From Salinisphaera sp002433465 (GTDB lineage Bacteria; Pseudomonadota; Gammaproteobacteria; Nevskiales; Salinisphaeraceae), in NCBI RefSeq assembly GCF_040361435.1, contig NZ_APNL01000001.1:248001-312000 (forward strand): DNA of 64,000 nucleotides, in the 5' to 3' direction. This document shows, piece by piece, positions 52,630 to 61,065 of the stretch; positions within the stretch are counted from its first letter, which is position 1; the number at the start of each line of letters is the position of its first letter. The position numbers and the translations under genes were made by a program. The notes beneath the pieces were generated by a model that saw only the letters and a program-made list of their open reading frames with translations, was not told where the DNA came from and made no database searches.

Positions 52630-54129
52630 TCATGCCGCGGTCGCGGCGGGTTCGGAGTCGTCGCGGTCGGATTCCGGCCCGGCGGGCGGCTGTAGTACCG
52701 CGGCGGCGCGCTGTAGGGGGTGCGATAAACTGATGGCCAGCACCGGCCGGCCCGTGTTTCGTACCGCACTATGGCTTAGCGCGAGGGCCGCTAGCGTGCC
52801 GACGAAGCCGAGATCGCCGCAGGCCGTGCCGATATTCGGGCACTCGGCGGTCGGGTCGAGGTGGTCGAGTTTGTCGCCGATCAACTGTGCGCGTTCTCGG
52901 CCCTGTGTGGCGTCGATACCGGCGTCACTGATAACAAAGCCGATATCCTCGGCCGCGCAGCGTGCGTTGGCGAGCGCTTTGGTGCCCAACCGACCCAGCA
53001 ATGTCTGATCCTCGCTGCGGCGGGATTTATCGCCCGCACGCGTCTTCCGGTCGCCCATGGCGGCACGATGCACCCGGGCATAGTCGGCAGACGCCATATC
53101 GGCAAGCATCGGGTGAGTCACAACCACCACGCCTGCGGCGCCTTCGGCCGGCACCATACCGCCCGGATTGGACTGGCTGAACAGCCGGCCTTCACCGTCA
53201 AGCCGGGCGATCTCGGTGTCGCCGATGAGCGAGTCGCAGGCCAGAATCACGCAGAGGCTATTCCGATCTTCGTTATGGGCCGCAAGGGCGAGATCGTTGA
53301 GGTCGCCAAAGCCCGGCGCGCCAGCGCGCTGGATCGCGTGTTTGGCGACCACGGTCAGCTCGGGATGCAACAGCTGTGCTTCGGCGTGTTCACGAAACCA
53401 GGTGCTGGCCAATTCGCGATGCGCGACAGACCAGTGTGCGGGCAGCAGCAGGCGCATATGCAGTGGGGGCGGGTTCGCGGCCTCGCGGTCCGGCGAGTCG
53501 TGGGGCGGCTCGCCGTCGGCATGCGCCTGCAGTTCGGCAAAAAGCTGTGCCAGCTGGCCTGCCAGCAGATCGTCGAGCACGTCACGTCCCATGGCCAGGG
53601 CCCGCATTTGTTCGGGCGACCAGCGCAGAGGCGTGTCGTTGTGCTGGTCGGGCAAGGCGAGCGCTTGTTCGAGTCCCTCGTCGGTGATGTCTTCTACACG
53701 CGTCGCAAACACCGGGAAGCCTTGGTCATCCACGAGGGCATCATCCAGGCCCGGGCGTGTCTTGCCCTCGGCCAGCACGGCCAGCGCATCTTCGCCGCTA
53801 CTGCCCACGGGCAGTCGCAACGCGCTGTCGAGCAAGCAGAGATACAGTTCATCTTCGGGACGGGAAGCTTCGGCCGGCGTGTCGCCGCCGCCGTTGGCAT
53901 CCGTGCTGGCGACCTCGGCGTCCGTATCGTTGTTTCTAACGCGCTTCAACAACGCTTTCCCACCGAAGAAAACGGCGATCACCGCGATCGGCATCCCGAC
54001 CAGGTACAGCGCGAGTTCGGCGCCGGTCGGGTCCGTGCCGGTGACGCGCCAGTAGCCAATCACCAACAGCCAGATCGCCAGGAAGACCAGCGCGAGTAAC
54101 AACAGCCCCTTTAAAACCTTGCGTAACAT
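52630..54129 (-). CDS. Uncharacterised T6SS-cluster membrane protein with ketosynthase-like C-terminal half
   Basis: The 499-residue protein has two N-terminal membrane helices (about 7-27 and 41-58). An acidic linker and a large soluble part follow. The C-terminal region (about 340-490) has features reminiscent of a thiolase/ketosynthase fold. These are DIGFVISDAGID, then ACGDLGFVGTLAALALSHSAV, and RPVLAISLSHPLQRAAAV. No Cys-His-His catalytic set is obvious, so any enzymatic role is doubtful. It lies 30 bases upstream of tssM and is presumably cotranscribed. The fold suggestion is inference; the function is unknown. Confidence 0.7.
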   Translation of the reverse strand: MLRKVLKGLLLLALVFLAIWLLVIGYWRVTGTDPTGAELALYLVGMPIAVIAVFFGGKALLKRVRNNDTDAEVASTDANGGGDTPAEASRPEDELYLCLLDSALRLPVGSSGEDALAVLAEGKTRPGLDDALVDDQGFPVFATRVEDITDEGLEQALALPDQHNDTPLRWSPEQMRALAMGRDVLDDLLAGQLAQLFAELQAHADGEPPHDSPDREAANPPPLHMRLLLPAHWSVAHRELASTWFREHAEAQLLHPELTVVAKHAIQRAGAPGFGDLNDLALAAHNEDRNSLCVILACDSLIGDTEIARLDGEGRLFSQSNPGGMVPAEGAAGVVVVTHPMLADMASADYARVHRAAMGDRKTRAGDKSRRSEDQTLLGRLGTKALANARCAAEDIGFVISDAGIDATQGRERAQLIGDKLDHLDPTAECPNIGTACGDLGFVGTLAALALSHSAVRNTGRPVLAISLSHPLQRAAAVLQPPAGPESDRDDSEPAATAA

Positions 54130-54380
54130 CGTTGCGCGCTTTTCCCCCGGAATATCGCGTATCGGGCGACGTGCCTCGAACAGCCCGTCGCCGGGTTCAA
54201 CCGCCCCTGGTTTTCAATAACAATAGCTTATGGGCCCCTTAAAACCTATCTGACAGAGCGGCAAAGCCGTGGTCAGGCGTTATCGTGTCTTGTTGTGATG
54301 ACGATCATTATGGTCACTGAAGCCGGGCCGTCGGCCGTGCCGTAGACGGCTCAGGCCGGATACCGCGCTGGCGACCGTGC

Positions 54381-55127
54381 TCACTCCTTCTTGTCGATGC
54401 GTTGTAGCAGCAGCTGCAGAATCGCAACGTCCGGATCATCGTTGGAGACGTTCGAGGGCCTGCGACTGCTACTGCTCGGCAGCGCAGGCTCGGACAGCTG
54501 GAGCGAGTCCGCGAGCAAAGCGGTGGGGTAATCGTCGCCGATGCTGCCGTGAATGTCGTTCTTCGTATCGGATTCCGAGGCCGCCGATAGCGTAGCGGCC
54601 TCCGATGCATGCGCTTCGGTGGCTGCCTCGCCGTTCGGCGACAACATGTTCATCGAGTCGGCAAACCCCGGGCTCGCGGCACGTCCTTGAGTAATCACGG
54701 CCGTTTTAGTCGGCTGGCTGCCTGCTTTTTCTTTCGCCGCCGGGCGCTGGCTGGGCGCGGAGCTGCCAGTCTTTGCGACTGCTGCGCCGCTCGCGCCTGT
54801 GGAACCGGCGGCAGAGGTCACAGGTTGACGACTGGCCATGTCGTCCCCGGGCGCATCCGAGACGAACATGAGCTGATACACCGTCAGCAGGGTGCAACCG
54901 ATCAATATCCCAAGCCCAAGCCAACGCAGATGCGTCAACGCCGACGGCTTGCCGGTGGCTGGCTCCATGCGCGCCAGGAAGCCGCCGTATCGCGCGTGAT
55001 CCGGATCATCGGCATTATGGTCGCCGAGCAGGCTGTATGGCATCTGTACAGGCACGTATCGTCCTTGCGTAAGATGGCGATAGCTGCATAGTGCCAAATA
55101 ATCGAGAAATTTGTCACCCAAGCTCAT
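54381..55127 (-). CDS. Uncharacterised single-pass membrane protein in the T6SS cluster
   Basis: The 248-residue protein begins MSLGDKFLDYLALCSYRHLTQ and has one membrane helix (about residues 68-88). A low-complexity Ser/Ala/Thr/Pro-rich tail follows, ending DPDVAILQLLLQRIDKKE. The short cytoplasmic N-terminus (1-65) looks folded. I do not recognise the family. It is about 250 bases upstream of the 499-residue gene on the same strand and divergent from the TagX-like peptidase, so a T6SS role is suggested only by position. Confidence 0.6.
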   Translation of the reverse strand: MSLGDKFLDYLALCSYRHLTQGRYVPVQMPYSLLGDHNADDPDHARYGGFLARMEPATGKPSALTHLRWLGLGILIGCTLLTVYQLMFVSDAPGDDMASRQPVTSAAGSTGASGAAVAKTGSSAPSQRPAAKEKAGSQPTKTAVITQGRAASPGFADSMNMLSPNGEAATEAHASEAATLSAASESDTKNDIHGSIGDDYPTALLADSLQLSEPALPSSSSRRPSNVSNDDPDVAILQLLLQRIDKKE

Positions 55128-55269
55128 GGCGTGCTCGCCTAGGTGCCGGCCGCACTGTATGCACTTTTGCTATCGACGGCGGTAAGGCTGGCGAGCGGTA
55201 ATAAGCGGTTCCACGAGTAAAAGTCGGCCAGTTGAGTGTGTCCAAGACGGAAACGGTACGAAATCTGAC

Positions 55270-56112
55270 GTGACGATTATTTGGATTACGCTTTATTTCG
55301 TCGCGGCGCTTTTGGTGCTCTTCTTGATCATCTTTCCGGATGGCCGGCGTTCGGTTTGGGACGGGTTGCGCTCTGCGGTAAGCCGGTTTGCGTCGAGTAG
55401 GCGGTCCGCCGCGCGTGGCGCCAGTGCCGGTACGGCCAGGGTGATGCGCAACGGCGGGCGGGTAGCGCGCTGGTTCTCTAGGCATCGCTGGATCGCACTC
55501 GCGGTCCTGCTGTTATTGACCTTTCCCGTGCTGGTTGTGGTTCAGATGCAAGGTCTACTGGACTTCAACAATTATCGCGAAGCCGAGCGCGAGTCGAACC
55601 CCCTGGTTGCCAGTCTGCTCCGCGGCGAGCGGCTGGCGCCGCCGCAACCGCTACCGCCCGAGGTGTTCACCACACGCGAGGTTGAGTCCGTACGGCCCGA
55701 TCTACGCCGCGCGAACCGTAAATGGGACCGTCTCAAGCCCGAATTCGCGCAGCTACTGTTACAGGTCTACAAGGACATGCGCGACAAATACGGCTATCAG
55801 ATGGTGCTTATCGAAGGCTATCGAAGCCCCGAACGCCAGCGCCGGCTCAAGTCCAAGAGTGGTTACGTCACCAACGCCGGGCCATATCAGAGTTATCACC
55901 AGTTCGGGCTTGCAGCCGACTCTGCTTTTTTGCGCAACGGCAAGCTTGTTATTGCAATCGAAGACGAGTGGACACAGCGCGGTTATGACCTCTATGGCAA
56001 GCTTGCACAGCAGTACGGTCTGACCTGGGGCGGCAACTGGTCTTTTCAGGATTTTGGCCACGTGGAGCTTCACGGCACGCGGTACGACGACCCGACCAAG
56101 CACCGTCGCTGA
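55270..56112 (+). CDS. TagX-like M15 (VanY/L,D-type) peptidoglycan peptidase
   Basis: The 280-residue protein starts at GTG and has two membrane helices (about 3-22 and 76-95), then a periplasmic M15 peptidase domain (about 155-275). The zinc ligands are visible in YQSYHQFGLAADSAF (His and Asp) and GHVELHG (His). IEGYRSPERQRRLKS is the family substrate loop. T6SS clusters of Acinetobacter encode TagX, an M15 peptidase that opens the cell wall for the membrane complex; the domain layout and location suggest the same job here. A phage-type endolysin is less likely, given the two membrane anchors. Confidence 0.83.
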   Translation: MTIIWITLYFVAALLVLFLIIFPDGRRSVWDGLRSAVSRFASSRRSAARGASAGTARVMRNGGRVARWFSRHRWIALAVLLLLTFPVLVVVQMQGLLDFNNYREAERESNPLVASLLRGERLAPPQPLPPEVFTTREVESVRPDLRRANRKWDRLKPEFAQLLLQVYKDMRDKYGYQMVLIEGYRSPERQRRLKSKSGYVTNAGPYQSYHQFGLAADSAFLRNGKLVIAIEDEWTQRGYDLYGKLAQQYGLTWGGNWSFQDFGHVELHGTRYDDPTKHRR

Positions 56113-56149
56113 TTCACACACGGCAAATCGAACGAACATGGAGGACAGC

Positions 56150-56431
56150 ATGTCTCGACCATTCATCGTTGTAGGCGACAAGACCGATCACGGCGGCACG
56201 GTCATAAGCGGCGCGCCCACCTCGATAACCGGCGGTAAACCGGTTGCCCGTGTTGGCGACGAAGTCACATGCCCCAGAAGCGAATGCGTGGCGCGAGGCA
56301 TGGGCACGAACCGTATTGTCAGCGGCGACCCAACAGTAATGGTCGATGGCCAGCCGGTGGCCCGCCACGGTGACAAGACCGAGTGTGGCGCTACGCTCAT
56401 AGCGGGCCAGATGGCGACGTCTACCGACTAG
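56150..56431 (+). CDS. PAAR-domain spike-tip protein
   Basis: PAAR proteins cap the VgrG trimer and sharpen the T6SS needle. The 93-residue protein is a lone PAAR domain with no toxin extension: FIVVGDKTDHGGTVISGAP, VARVGDEVTCP, and RHGDKTECGATLI supply the zinc-binding His and Cys residues. GGAGG lies five bases before the ATG at 56150. It follows the TagX-like peptidase by 37 bases and is probably cotranscribed with it. Confidence 0.92.
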   Translation: MSRPFIVVGDKTDHGGTVISGAPTSITGGKPVARVGDEVTCPRSECVARGMGTNRIVSGDPTVMVDGQPVARHGDKTECGATLIAGQMATSTD

Positions 56432-56580
56432 GCTCGCTCCAAACCAGCTGACTAGTGACATCGGCCTTTAACAAACCGAGGGCGCCGCCAAAGTAATCTC
56501 CTGCCGTATTCGATCCCAGCAGTCTTTTGCTGCCAACGTCTGCAACGAATTCCCGACTTTCAGCGCAGGCGTAGTGGGGG
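56421..56580 (-). pseudogene. 3' remnant of a lost coding sequence
   Basis: A frame ending at the TAG complementary to 56421-56423 reads as plausible protein for about 50 codons (ACAESREFVADVGSKRLLGS, later DYFGGALGLLKADVTSQLVW). It has no start; an upstream in-frame stop lies just beyond a run of eight C at about 56576-56583. It overlaps the last bases of the PAAR gene on the other strand. It may be the tail of an immunity or effector gene. The rest of the gap to 56819 shows no gene. Confidence 0.4.
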
Positions 56581-56819
56581 GGGATCCGGGGGCGTCAATT
56601 GCTCGGCGGTTGGCGGGATATCCGCGATCAAGTTGAAATCGATTCGATCGGTACGGGGCTAGAGACGGTTACGTGGCGCGAAAAGTTTCGTATATTCAAC
56701 CACGCGTTTTCTTTGAAACTCAAGCGCAGGTAGAACGCGAAACTTTGCCGGTCACAAAGACGTGGAGTCGCATCGCGAGCGCTGTACCGATTCGCGAGCT
56801 CTGACCTATCGTTGGCGAG

Positions 56820-57620
56820 TTATCGATGGTTTATTAAGGCCAAGTCGTCTGCGTCGATCCAAGCTCTAGTAGTTTGCGATTTGCCGCGATAGAGAAAAAG
56901 GTAGCGCAATTTCGGCCCGTGGTCGTCAAAGTCCAAGAGCTTTATCACATCGTTCCTGATCAGGTACGCGCCCGTCTTGTTAAACCCGCTCTCGGTCTTT
57001 TCTAACGCGAATGCCTTCTTTGAAGATACCTTCGCTCTGAGCGGTTCCCGGGAGCCACGAGCTACTAGCCCTAAACTGCTGCACTCACCGGATTCCTTGC
57101 ATTCTTTTGCCTTTTCTATCCTGTCGGTAAGTAGTTCCGCTTTTTCGCATACGTACGGGGTTTCTATCGCTTCGCCGTAGCATAGCGTTTCGGTATATGT
57201 CCTAGCTGCGTCTCTGTAGCTGTTTACAACTTGGCTGTTGAGAAAGTCCGGGTTCGTGAGTTCTACCGAGCCGGTGAATGATATGGCATCACGCTGTGCG
57301 CTTGCGTCGTAAAGGGCGTAGGACTCGTTTGCGCCGGCGTCCGCGTTTTCAACGGCTATAAAGCAATGATCATTTTTCCAAAAATCTCCGACGATCGCAT
57401 CTACGTGGTTAGAATCGTGACTTGTTTCAACCTCAGTTTTTTTGTTGCCAGCTGTTATGGTGAGATAGCCCACGTCGAGCGTAATAGAAACGTTAACTTC
57501 GCTACAAAGTGTGTCAGTCGAAAAATTTTGGCCACTCAATAGTGTGACGTAGTGGTAAAATTGACTGCCTGAACTCGCCGAGGCATTAGTTAACTGGGCG
57601 ATGATTGAAAAAAAACACAT
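56820..57620 (-). CDS. Putative secreted immunity-type protein; signal peptide broken by a one-base shift
   Basis: The 266-residue frame is AT-richer than the core genes and has several Cys (CSEVNVS, NDHCFIAVE, TLCYGEAIETPYVCEKAE), suggesting a periplasmic disulphide protein. Its ATG at 57620 gives a weak leader lacking a positive charge. The overlapping frame starting about 57640 reads MKIIYFLCVFF and stops. Adding one base to the eight-T run (57608-57615 on the complement) joins both into MKIIYFLCVFFSIIAQL plus TNASA, a perfect signal peptide. No family recognised. Its location in an effector-immunity array suggests immunity. Confidence 0.6.
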   Translation of the reverse strand: MCFFSIIAQLTNASASSGSQFYHYVTLLSGQNFSTDTLCSEVNVSITLDVGYLTITAGNKKTEVETSHDSNHVDAIVGDFWKNDHCFIAVENADAGANESYALYDASAQRDAISFTGSVELTNPDFLNSQVVNSYRDAARTYTETLCYGEAIETPYVCEKAELLTDRIEKAKECKESGECSSLGLVARGSREPLRAKVSSKKAFALEKTESGFNKTGAYLIRNDVIKLLDFDDHGPKLRYLFLYRGKSQTTRAWIDADDLALINHR

Positions 57621-58050
57621 AAAAAATAGATTATCTTCATTTCATCGATTTCCGCGCTTTCTGGAATAGTTGTTGGCGAGAGCTCAAGCCGCGTGATTTT
57701 TCGAACGACTCCTTCATCCCAGGCTCCGTGCCGCTTACCATCTTCCGTTGTTAGCCGTGTCCCGATCGGAAGTTGTAGGGTTAAAATAACGGCTTCTGCC
57801 GCAACGCGCGCGGCATAAATCGCCATCCGCGGGGAGGGGGCTTGTATGTCTCCATCCGAATGGTAAGGGCCTTTCAGGAGGGTCCTTCGTCAGACACGTT
57901 GACAATCTGAATAAAGCCTCCTCTAATAAGGTGATATGATTCGTTTTCGTCCAACGAGGGCGATAGATAAAAACACGCTCGGTTTGCAACAACTCTTCTT
58001 CGTTTGGGTTTGCTTGCTTTTCTAGTTGTAGTGTCTTATGAAATGGGCCG
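57590..58050 (-). pseudogene. Frameshifted remnant of a coding sequence beside a truncated IS
   Basis: Protein-like segments appear in three successive frames: QANPNEEELLQTERVFIYRP (about 57960-58030), then ENESYHLIRGGFIQIVNVSD (about 57890-57950), then GPYHSDGDIQAPSPRMAIYA running on to ESAEIDE (about 57645-57880). Each switch needs one added base. The upstream end stops at the truncated IS near 58050. I infer a decayed effector C-terminus upstream of the immunity-type gene. No family is recognised. Confidence 0.45.
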
Positions 58051-58442
58051 TACAAAAAGCCGCGCGCCATGGGTGGATACGTGATATCGCTTGCCCAGAC
58101 CTGGTTGGGCTGATCGATCCTCAGGCCCCGCAGGCGATACGGATAAATCCGATGCCCCGGGGCCGGTCGTGACAAGCGCGGTTTTGGATACAGGGCGGTG
58201 ATACCCATGACCCGCATCAAACGCCGTATGCGCTTGCGATTGACCGTCAGGCCGTTTTCGTCGGCCAGTGCATCGGCGATGCGTCGGCTGCCGAGAAACG
58301 GGCGCTCGAGATGCAGCGCATCGATACGCTGCATCAGTCTGTGATCGGTATCCGATACCGGCTGACGCCGCTAGTAGACCGTCGATCGAGCGACACCGAG
58401 CGCCGCACACTGGCGGGTTATCGGCAGGCCGTGATCGATCAT
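58050..58442 (-). pseudogene. IS3-family transposase OrfB, broken copy
   Basis: It starts with ATG at 58442 overlapping the orfA stop (ATGA) and reads MIDHGLPITRQCAALGVARS. It then hits TAG at 58371-58373 where copy 2 has TAT (Tyr). The frame continues with intact-looking MQRIDALHLERPFLGSRR through DQPNQVWASDITYPP and is truncated at MARGFLY. The catalytic core after the first Asp is gone, so it cannot be active. Confidence 0.85.
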
Positions 58443-58741
58443 GGCCCGCCGCGCTTCGGGTCGGAGCGCGCGAGCCCGCGCTCCAAAAAATCGTTCTCCA
58501 TCGACAGCTCGCCGATGTTGGCATGCAGCGAGTCGATCTGGGCTTGGTTATCCGACGTCGATGGTCCCTTGTCGAACGTCTCGGTCGCGCCTTCGACCAG
58601 CTGGCGTTTCCATTGCGTGATCTGGTTCGCATGCACGTCGAACTGCTGGGCCAGTTCGGCGAGCGTTCGATCGCCTTGTACGGTGGCGAGTGCCACCTTG
58701 GCCTTGAAGGCCCGTGAATGATTACGGCGTTTGCGTCGCAT
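58439..58741 (-). CDS. IS3-family transposase OrfA (copy 1)
   Basis: The 100-residue DNA-binding subunit starts MRRKRRNHSRAFKAKVALAT. It has the helix-turn-helix (LAELAQQFDVHANQITQWKR) and a C-terminal leucine-zipper-like stretch (IDSLHANIGELSMENDFLE). It is intact, but the OrfB it needs is broken. It differs from copy 2 at several residues. Confidence 0.85.
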   Translation of the reverse strand: MRRKRRNHSRAFKAKVALATVQGDRTLAELAQQFDVHANQITQWKRQLVEGATETFDKGPSTSDNQAQIDSLHANIGELSMENDFLERGLARSDPKRGGP

Positions 58742-58786
58742 CGTTGCCCCTGGACCGGGTCCGGCCATTGTGGAGCAGATCGTCAC

Positions 58787-59308
58787 TTAGTGCTCTGTCC
58801 GAATTCTGGGGTCTAGTTCACCATTAGCGTCGTTCGAATCACGAATAATAATGCTGCCGTCGTTATGCTGTGCGAAATAGAACCAGTCCTTATACTTTCT
58901 GTTCTTCTTTTCGCCTTTGATTATGATGTCGGAATTCACTGATACTTCGTATAGGTGGTTTTCGACGAGGGCTTTAGGGTCTTGGTAGACGTTTGCTTTG
59001 TATGGTGAGGAGCCATAAGTAAGGCATCGATCAACAGTCACCATAAACGGTGATTCGAGTACGCTCGCGTCCCACATTATTTCGCGACTAGAGGCATCCG
59101 TAACTTGGATGGAAACGAATTGTGTCGGGTTGCGCGAAGCCGCTTTTGTATCCGGAACTGTGAAACACGGCTTCTCCTCAGAGCCAAAGATTTTCAACTC
59201 GTGCATTTCTGGCCCTGGCCACGGCCATACACAGCCGCTTGCGAGCAAAGCTCCGAAAGTCAAAACGACATAAAGAAGCCCAGTTGATCTACGGTAAGTT
59301 CTTGGCAT
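58787..59308 (-). CDS. Putative T6SS immunity lipoprotein, C-terminus replaced by IS sequence
   Basis: The 173-residue protein has a signal peptide with lipobox LASGC (Cys about 26), so it is a periplasmic lipoprotein. The body (PCFTVPDTKAASRNPTQFVS, IIWDA-like strands, KDWFYFAQHNDGSIIIRD) resembles a family of putative T6SS immunity lipoproteins. Its last ten residues (ELDPRIRTEH) and stop are encoded by the right end of IS copy 1, so the native C-terminus is lost. It lies 53 bases downstream of the metallopeptidase effector and is its likely cognate immunity protein. Confidence 0.75.
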   Translation of the reverse strand: MPRTYRRSTGLLYVVLTFGALLASGCVWPWPGPEMHELKIFGSEEKPCFTVPDTKAASRNPTQFVSIQVTDASSREIMWDASVLESPFMVTVDRCLTYGSSPYKANVYQDPKALVENHLYEVSVNSDIIIKGEKKNRKYKDWFYFAQHNDGSIIIRDSNDANGELDPRIRTEH

Positions 59309-59360
59309 TTTTAGGATCTGTCAGGAAATTCTGCAATACCACTTCCATTAAAGGTATTGA

Positions 59361-60422
59361 CTAATTATTTCGGTATTGAGCCTGTGCTACGACATCTGGC
59401 CGTGTTAATACCTTAAGAGCGAAGTAATCTGCCAGGATATTGCCTTGCGCTTCCATATTGTAGTTGCTTAGCCGCTTGTTCTCCGAGAGAGAATATTCGT
59501 ACGACAGGCCGAGACGGAGCGCGCCTCGCCACTTAACCGGATAACTCAGCTGATATTGCCAAATGTGAGTCATCTCGTGCATAAACCACCATTTGTTTCC
59601 CGGTGTGTCAGTCGAGTAGTCTTCCAGAAAATTCTTCGGGTTGAAATATAGCTCTCGGTTCGGAGTCATAGCAGTGTCGTCGGACTGTAGTCCCAGCCAC
59701 AAATACTCGTCGTTGTGAACGCGTATCTTACTGTAATCAATAGAATCGCCGAATATTTTCCTGGCTAGCGCAATTTCACCGTTGGCTAACGGGCGACTTT
59801 TGCCTTCAGGCGTTTTTACTTCTTTGATGGAGGAACCAATGTTTTGCTGGTTCGTTTCTACATTGTTAAGTATCAGCTCCACCCGACGTCGCTGATCCCC
59901 AGCCTGGGCCTGATGCTGTGGGCGTCCCACCTTGTCTGTTCCGCAGAGCTCTGGCTTAATTAGCTTCTCCGCGCGACTTGTACGTACACGCTTAGTTTTG
60001 CTATAGGCATCGGTCGTTCCGTTAACCACCTCTCCATTAGAGAGATGGAGGGTGTAATCGACTCCGGAAGTGGCGTATCCATCGCTCCGCACAAGTCGAA
60101 TAGCCTCATCGAATCTGTCATTGTTGAATGGTTCTATTCGTGGCTCTACTTGTCCGGTCGATAATGGTGTTGGTTGGCTAGTATCTTGTGCCAACCCCAC
60201 GAACCCATGCGCCCCACCTTTGACGGTAGACGTACCCGGACAGGAGAAGGTGATATTGCCGCCTTCAAGGGTCACGGTGGACTGACCCGAGGTGGGCGCG
60301 ATCTTGGTTTGGGCGAAGACGTTGACGGTGTCGCTGCTGCTGGCCACCGTCACGCTGTCGTCGGCGAGGATCTCCAGCGTGTCGTCGTGGTCTTGTAGAG
60401 ACAGTGGGCCGTTGGTGGCCAC
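59361..60422 (-). CDS. Orphan VgrG tail fused to an HExxH metallopeptidase effector
   Basis: The frame holds a VgrG C-terminal (DUF2345-like) tail: NGPLSLQDHDDTLEILADDS, then GQSTVTLEGGNITFSCPGT and KGGAHGFVG (residues about 1-75). A toxin domain follows with LANGEIALARKIFGDSIDYS, the zinc motif HEMTH in WWFMHEMTHIWQYQ, and a downstream Glu-rich helix, as in Vgr-related metallopeptidases. VgrG-like codons continue upstream of the GTG at 60422 to a TAG at about 60537. The gp27/gp5 part of VgrG is absent, so this is an orphan C-terminal module. Whether it is translated is unknown. Confidence 0.78.
   Translation of the reverse strand: MATNGPLSLQDHDDTLEILADDSVTVASSSDTVNVFAQTKIAPTSGQSTVTLEGGNITFSCPGTSTVKGGAHGFVGLAQDTSQPTPLSTGQVEPRIEPFNNDRFDEAIRLVRSDGYATSGVDYTLHLSNGEVVNGTTDAYSKTKRVRTSRAEKLIKPELCGTDKVGRPQHQAQAGDQRRRVELILNNVETNQQNIGSSIKEVKTPEGKSRPLANGEIALARKIFGDSIDYSKIRVHNDEYLWLGLQSDDTAMTPNRELYFNPKNFLEDYSTDTPGNKWWFMHEMTHIWQYQLSYPVKWRGALRLGLSYEYSLSENKRLSNYNMEAQGNILADYFALKVLTRPDVVAQAQYRNN
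60196..60300 (-). repeat. VgrG-tail direct repeat, copy A
   Basis: About 105 bases nearly identical to 63896-64000 and in the same orientation. It encodes the end of the VgrG DUF2345 region (VTLEGGNITF...TVKGGAHGFVG). Different toxin domains follow each copy. Confidence 0.85.
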
Positions 60423-60564
60423 GGCCTGGGCGCCGCCGTCTTGGATTTTCCGGCTGGTTTGCGGCTTGGCCGCACCACTGTGATTCGCGCGTGCAGCGTG
60501 CTTATCATCGATTTCGGGACTAAAAAGGAACTTGGTCTAAAATAAAATATTCATGAATATAGCG

Positions 60565-61065
60565 CTAATAACTCGCATATTCCCCATCAACGAAACGATA
60601 TCGCCTATTTTTTGAAGTGCCCGCCGTCCCTTGGATTAGCTCTATGTTGGAGAGTCCGTTGGTAGCTGTGGGCAGCACTTTGATCGAATAGCCGGCGTTG
60701 TGAAAAATCTGCTTATATTTACGACTATTTTTCAGTACCAACCATATAGGCCCTAACGCCGCACCCCAGCCACATCGATCGGAAGTAGTCAGGAAAAGAA
60801 TTTCGGTAGTTTGGCGCTCTGCATCCTCAAGAGCGACCTTTTTCTGCATCAGGCTGCATTTTTCGTCTAAGAAAGGTGCAAAGCTTTTCGCGGACTCCAT
60901 TTGTTCCGACAGTTGTTTCGATGCGGGCGAGAAGTCTCCGTCTTCAATCGAATAAGAGTTCGCGAAGGAACACGACGCAAAAAATACCGCAGCTAAAAGA
61001 GCAGAACTCTCACTGTTGCATAAACTCTTTACACATCGCGTCTTAAATTTCCTGAAGTCCGGCAT
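60565..61065 (-). CDS. Putative secreted immunity protein for the transglycosylase-like effector
   Basis: The 166-residue protein has an N-terminal hydrophobic segment (SSALLAAVFFASCSFANS), a likely signal peptide, preceded by about 20 charged residues. The mature part (CSLMQKKVALEDAERQTTEI, DRCGWGAALGPIWLVLKN, HNAGYSIKVLPTATNG) has paired cysteines. It starts nine bases after the stop of the interrupted effector and is AT-rich, as expected of an immunity gene. The family is not recognised; the role is inferred from position and export. Confidence 0.65.
   Translation of the reverse strand: MPDFRKFKTRCVKSLCNSESSALLAAVFFASCSFANSYSIEDGDFSPASKQLSEQMESAKSFAPFLDEKCSLMQKKVALEDAERQTTEILFLTTSDRCGWGAALGPIWLVLKNSRKYKQIFHNAGYSIKVLPTATNGLSNIELIQGTAGTSKNRRYRFVDGEYASY

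Larger units (their letters stand above)
58050..58820 (-). mobile_element. Truncated IS3-family element (copy 1)
   Basis: This is about 770 bp nearly identical over long parts to the complete copy at 61348-62615, in the same orientation. The right end reads GGGGTCTAGTTCA, finishing at 58820, close to the terminal repeat of copy 2. The left 490 bp, with the end of the transposase, are missing: homology stops within MARGFLY near 58050. No target duplication can be seen because the left end is lost. Confidence 0.85.
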
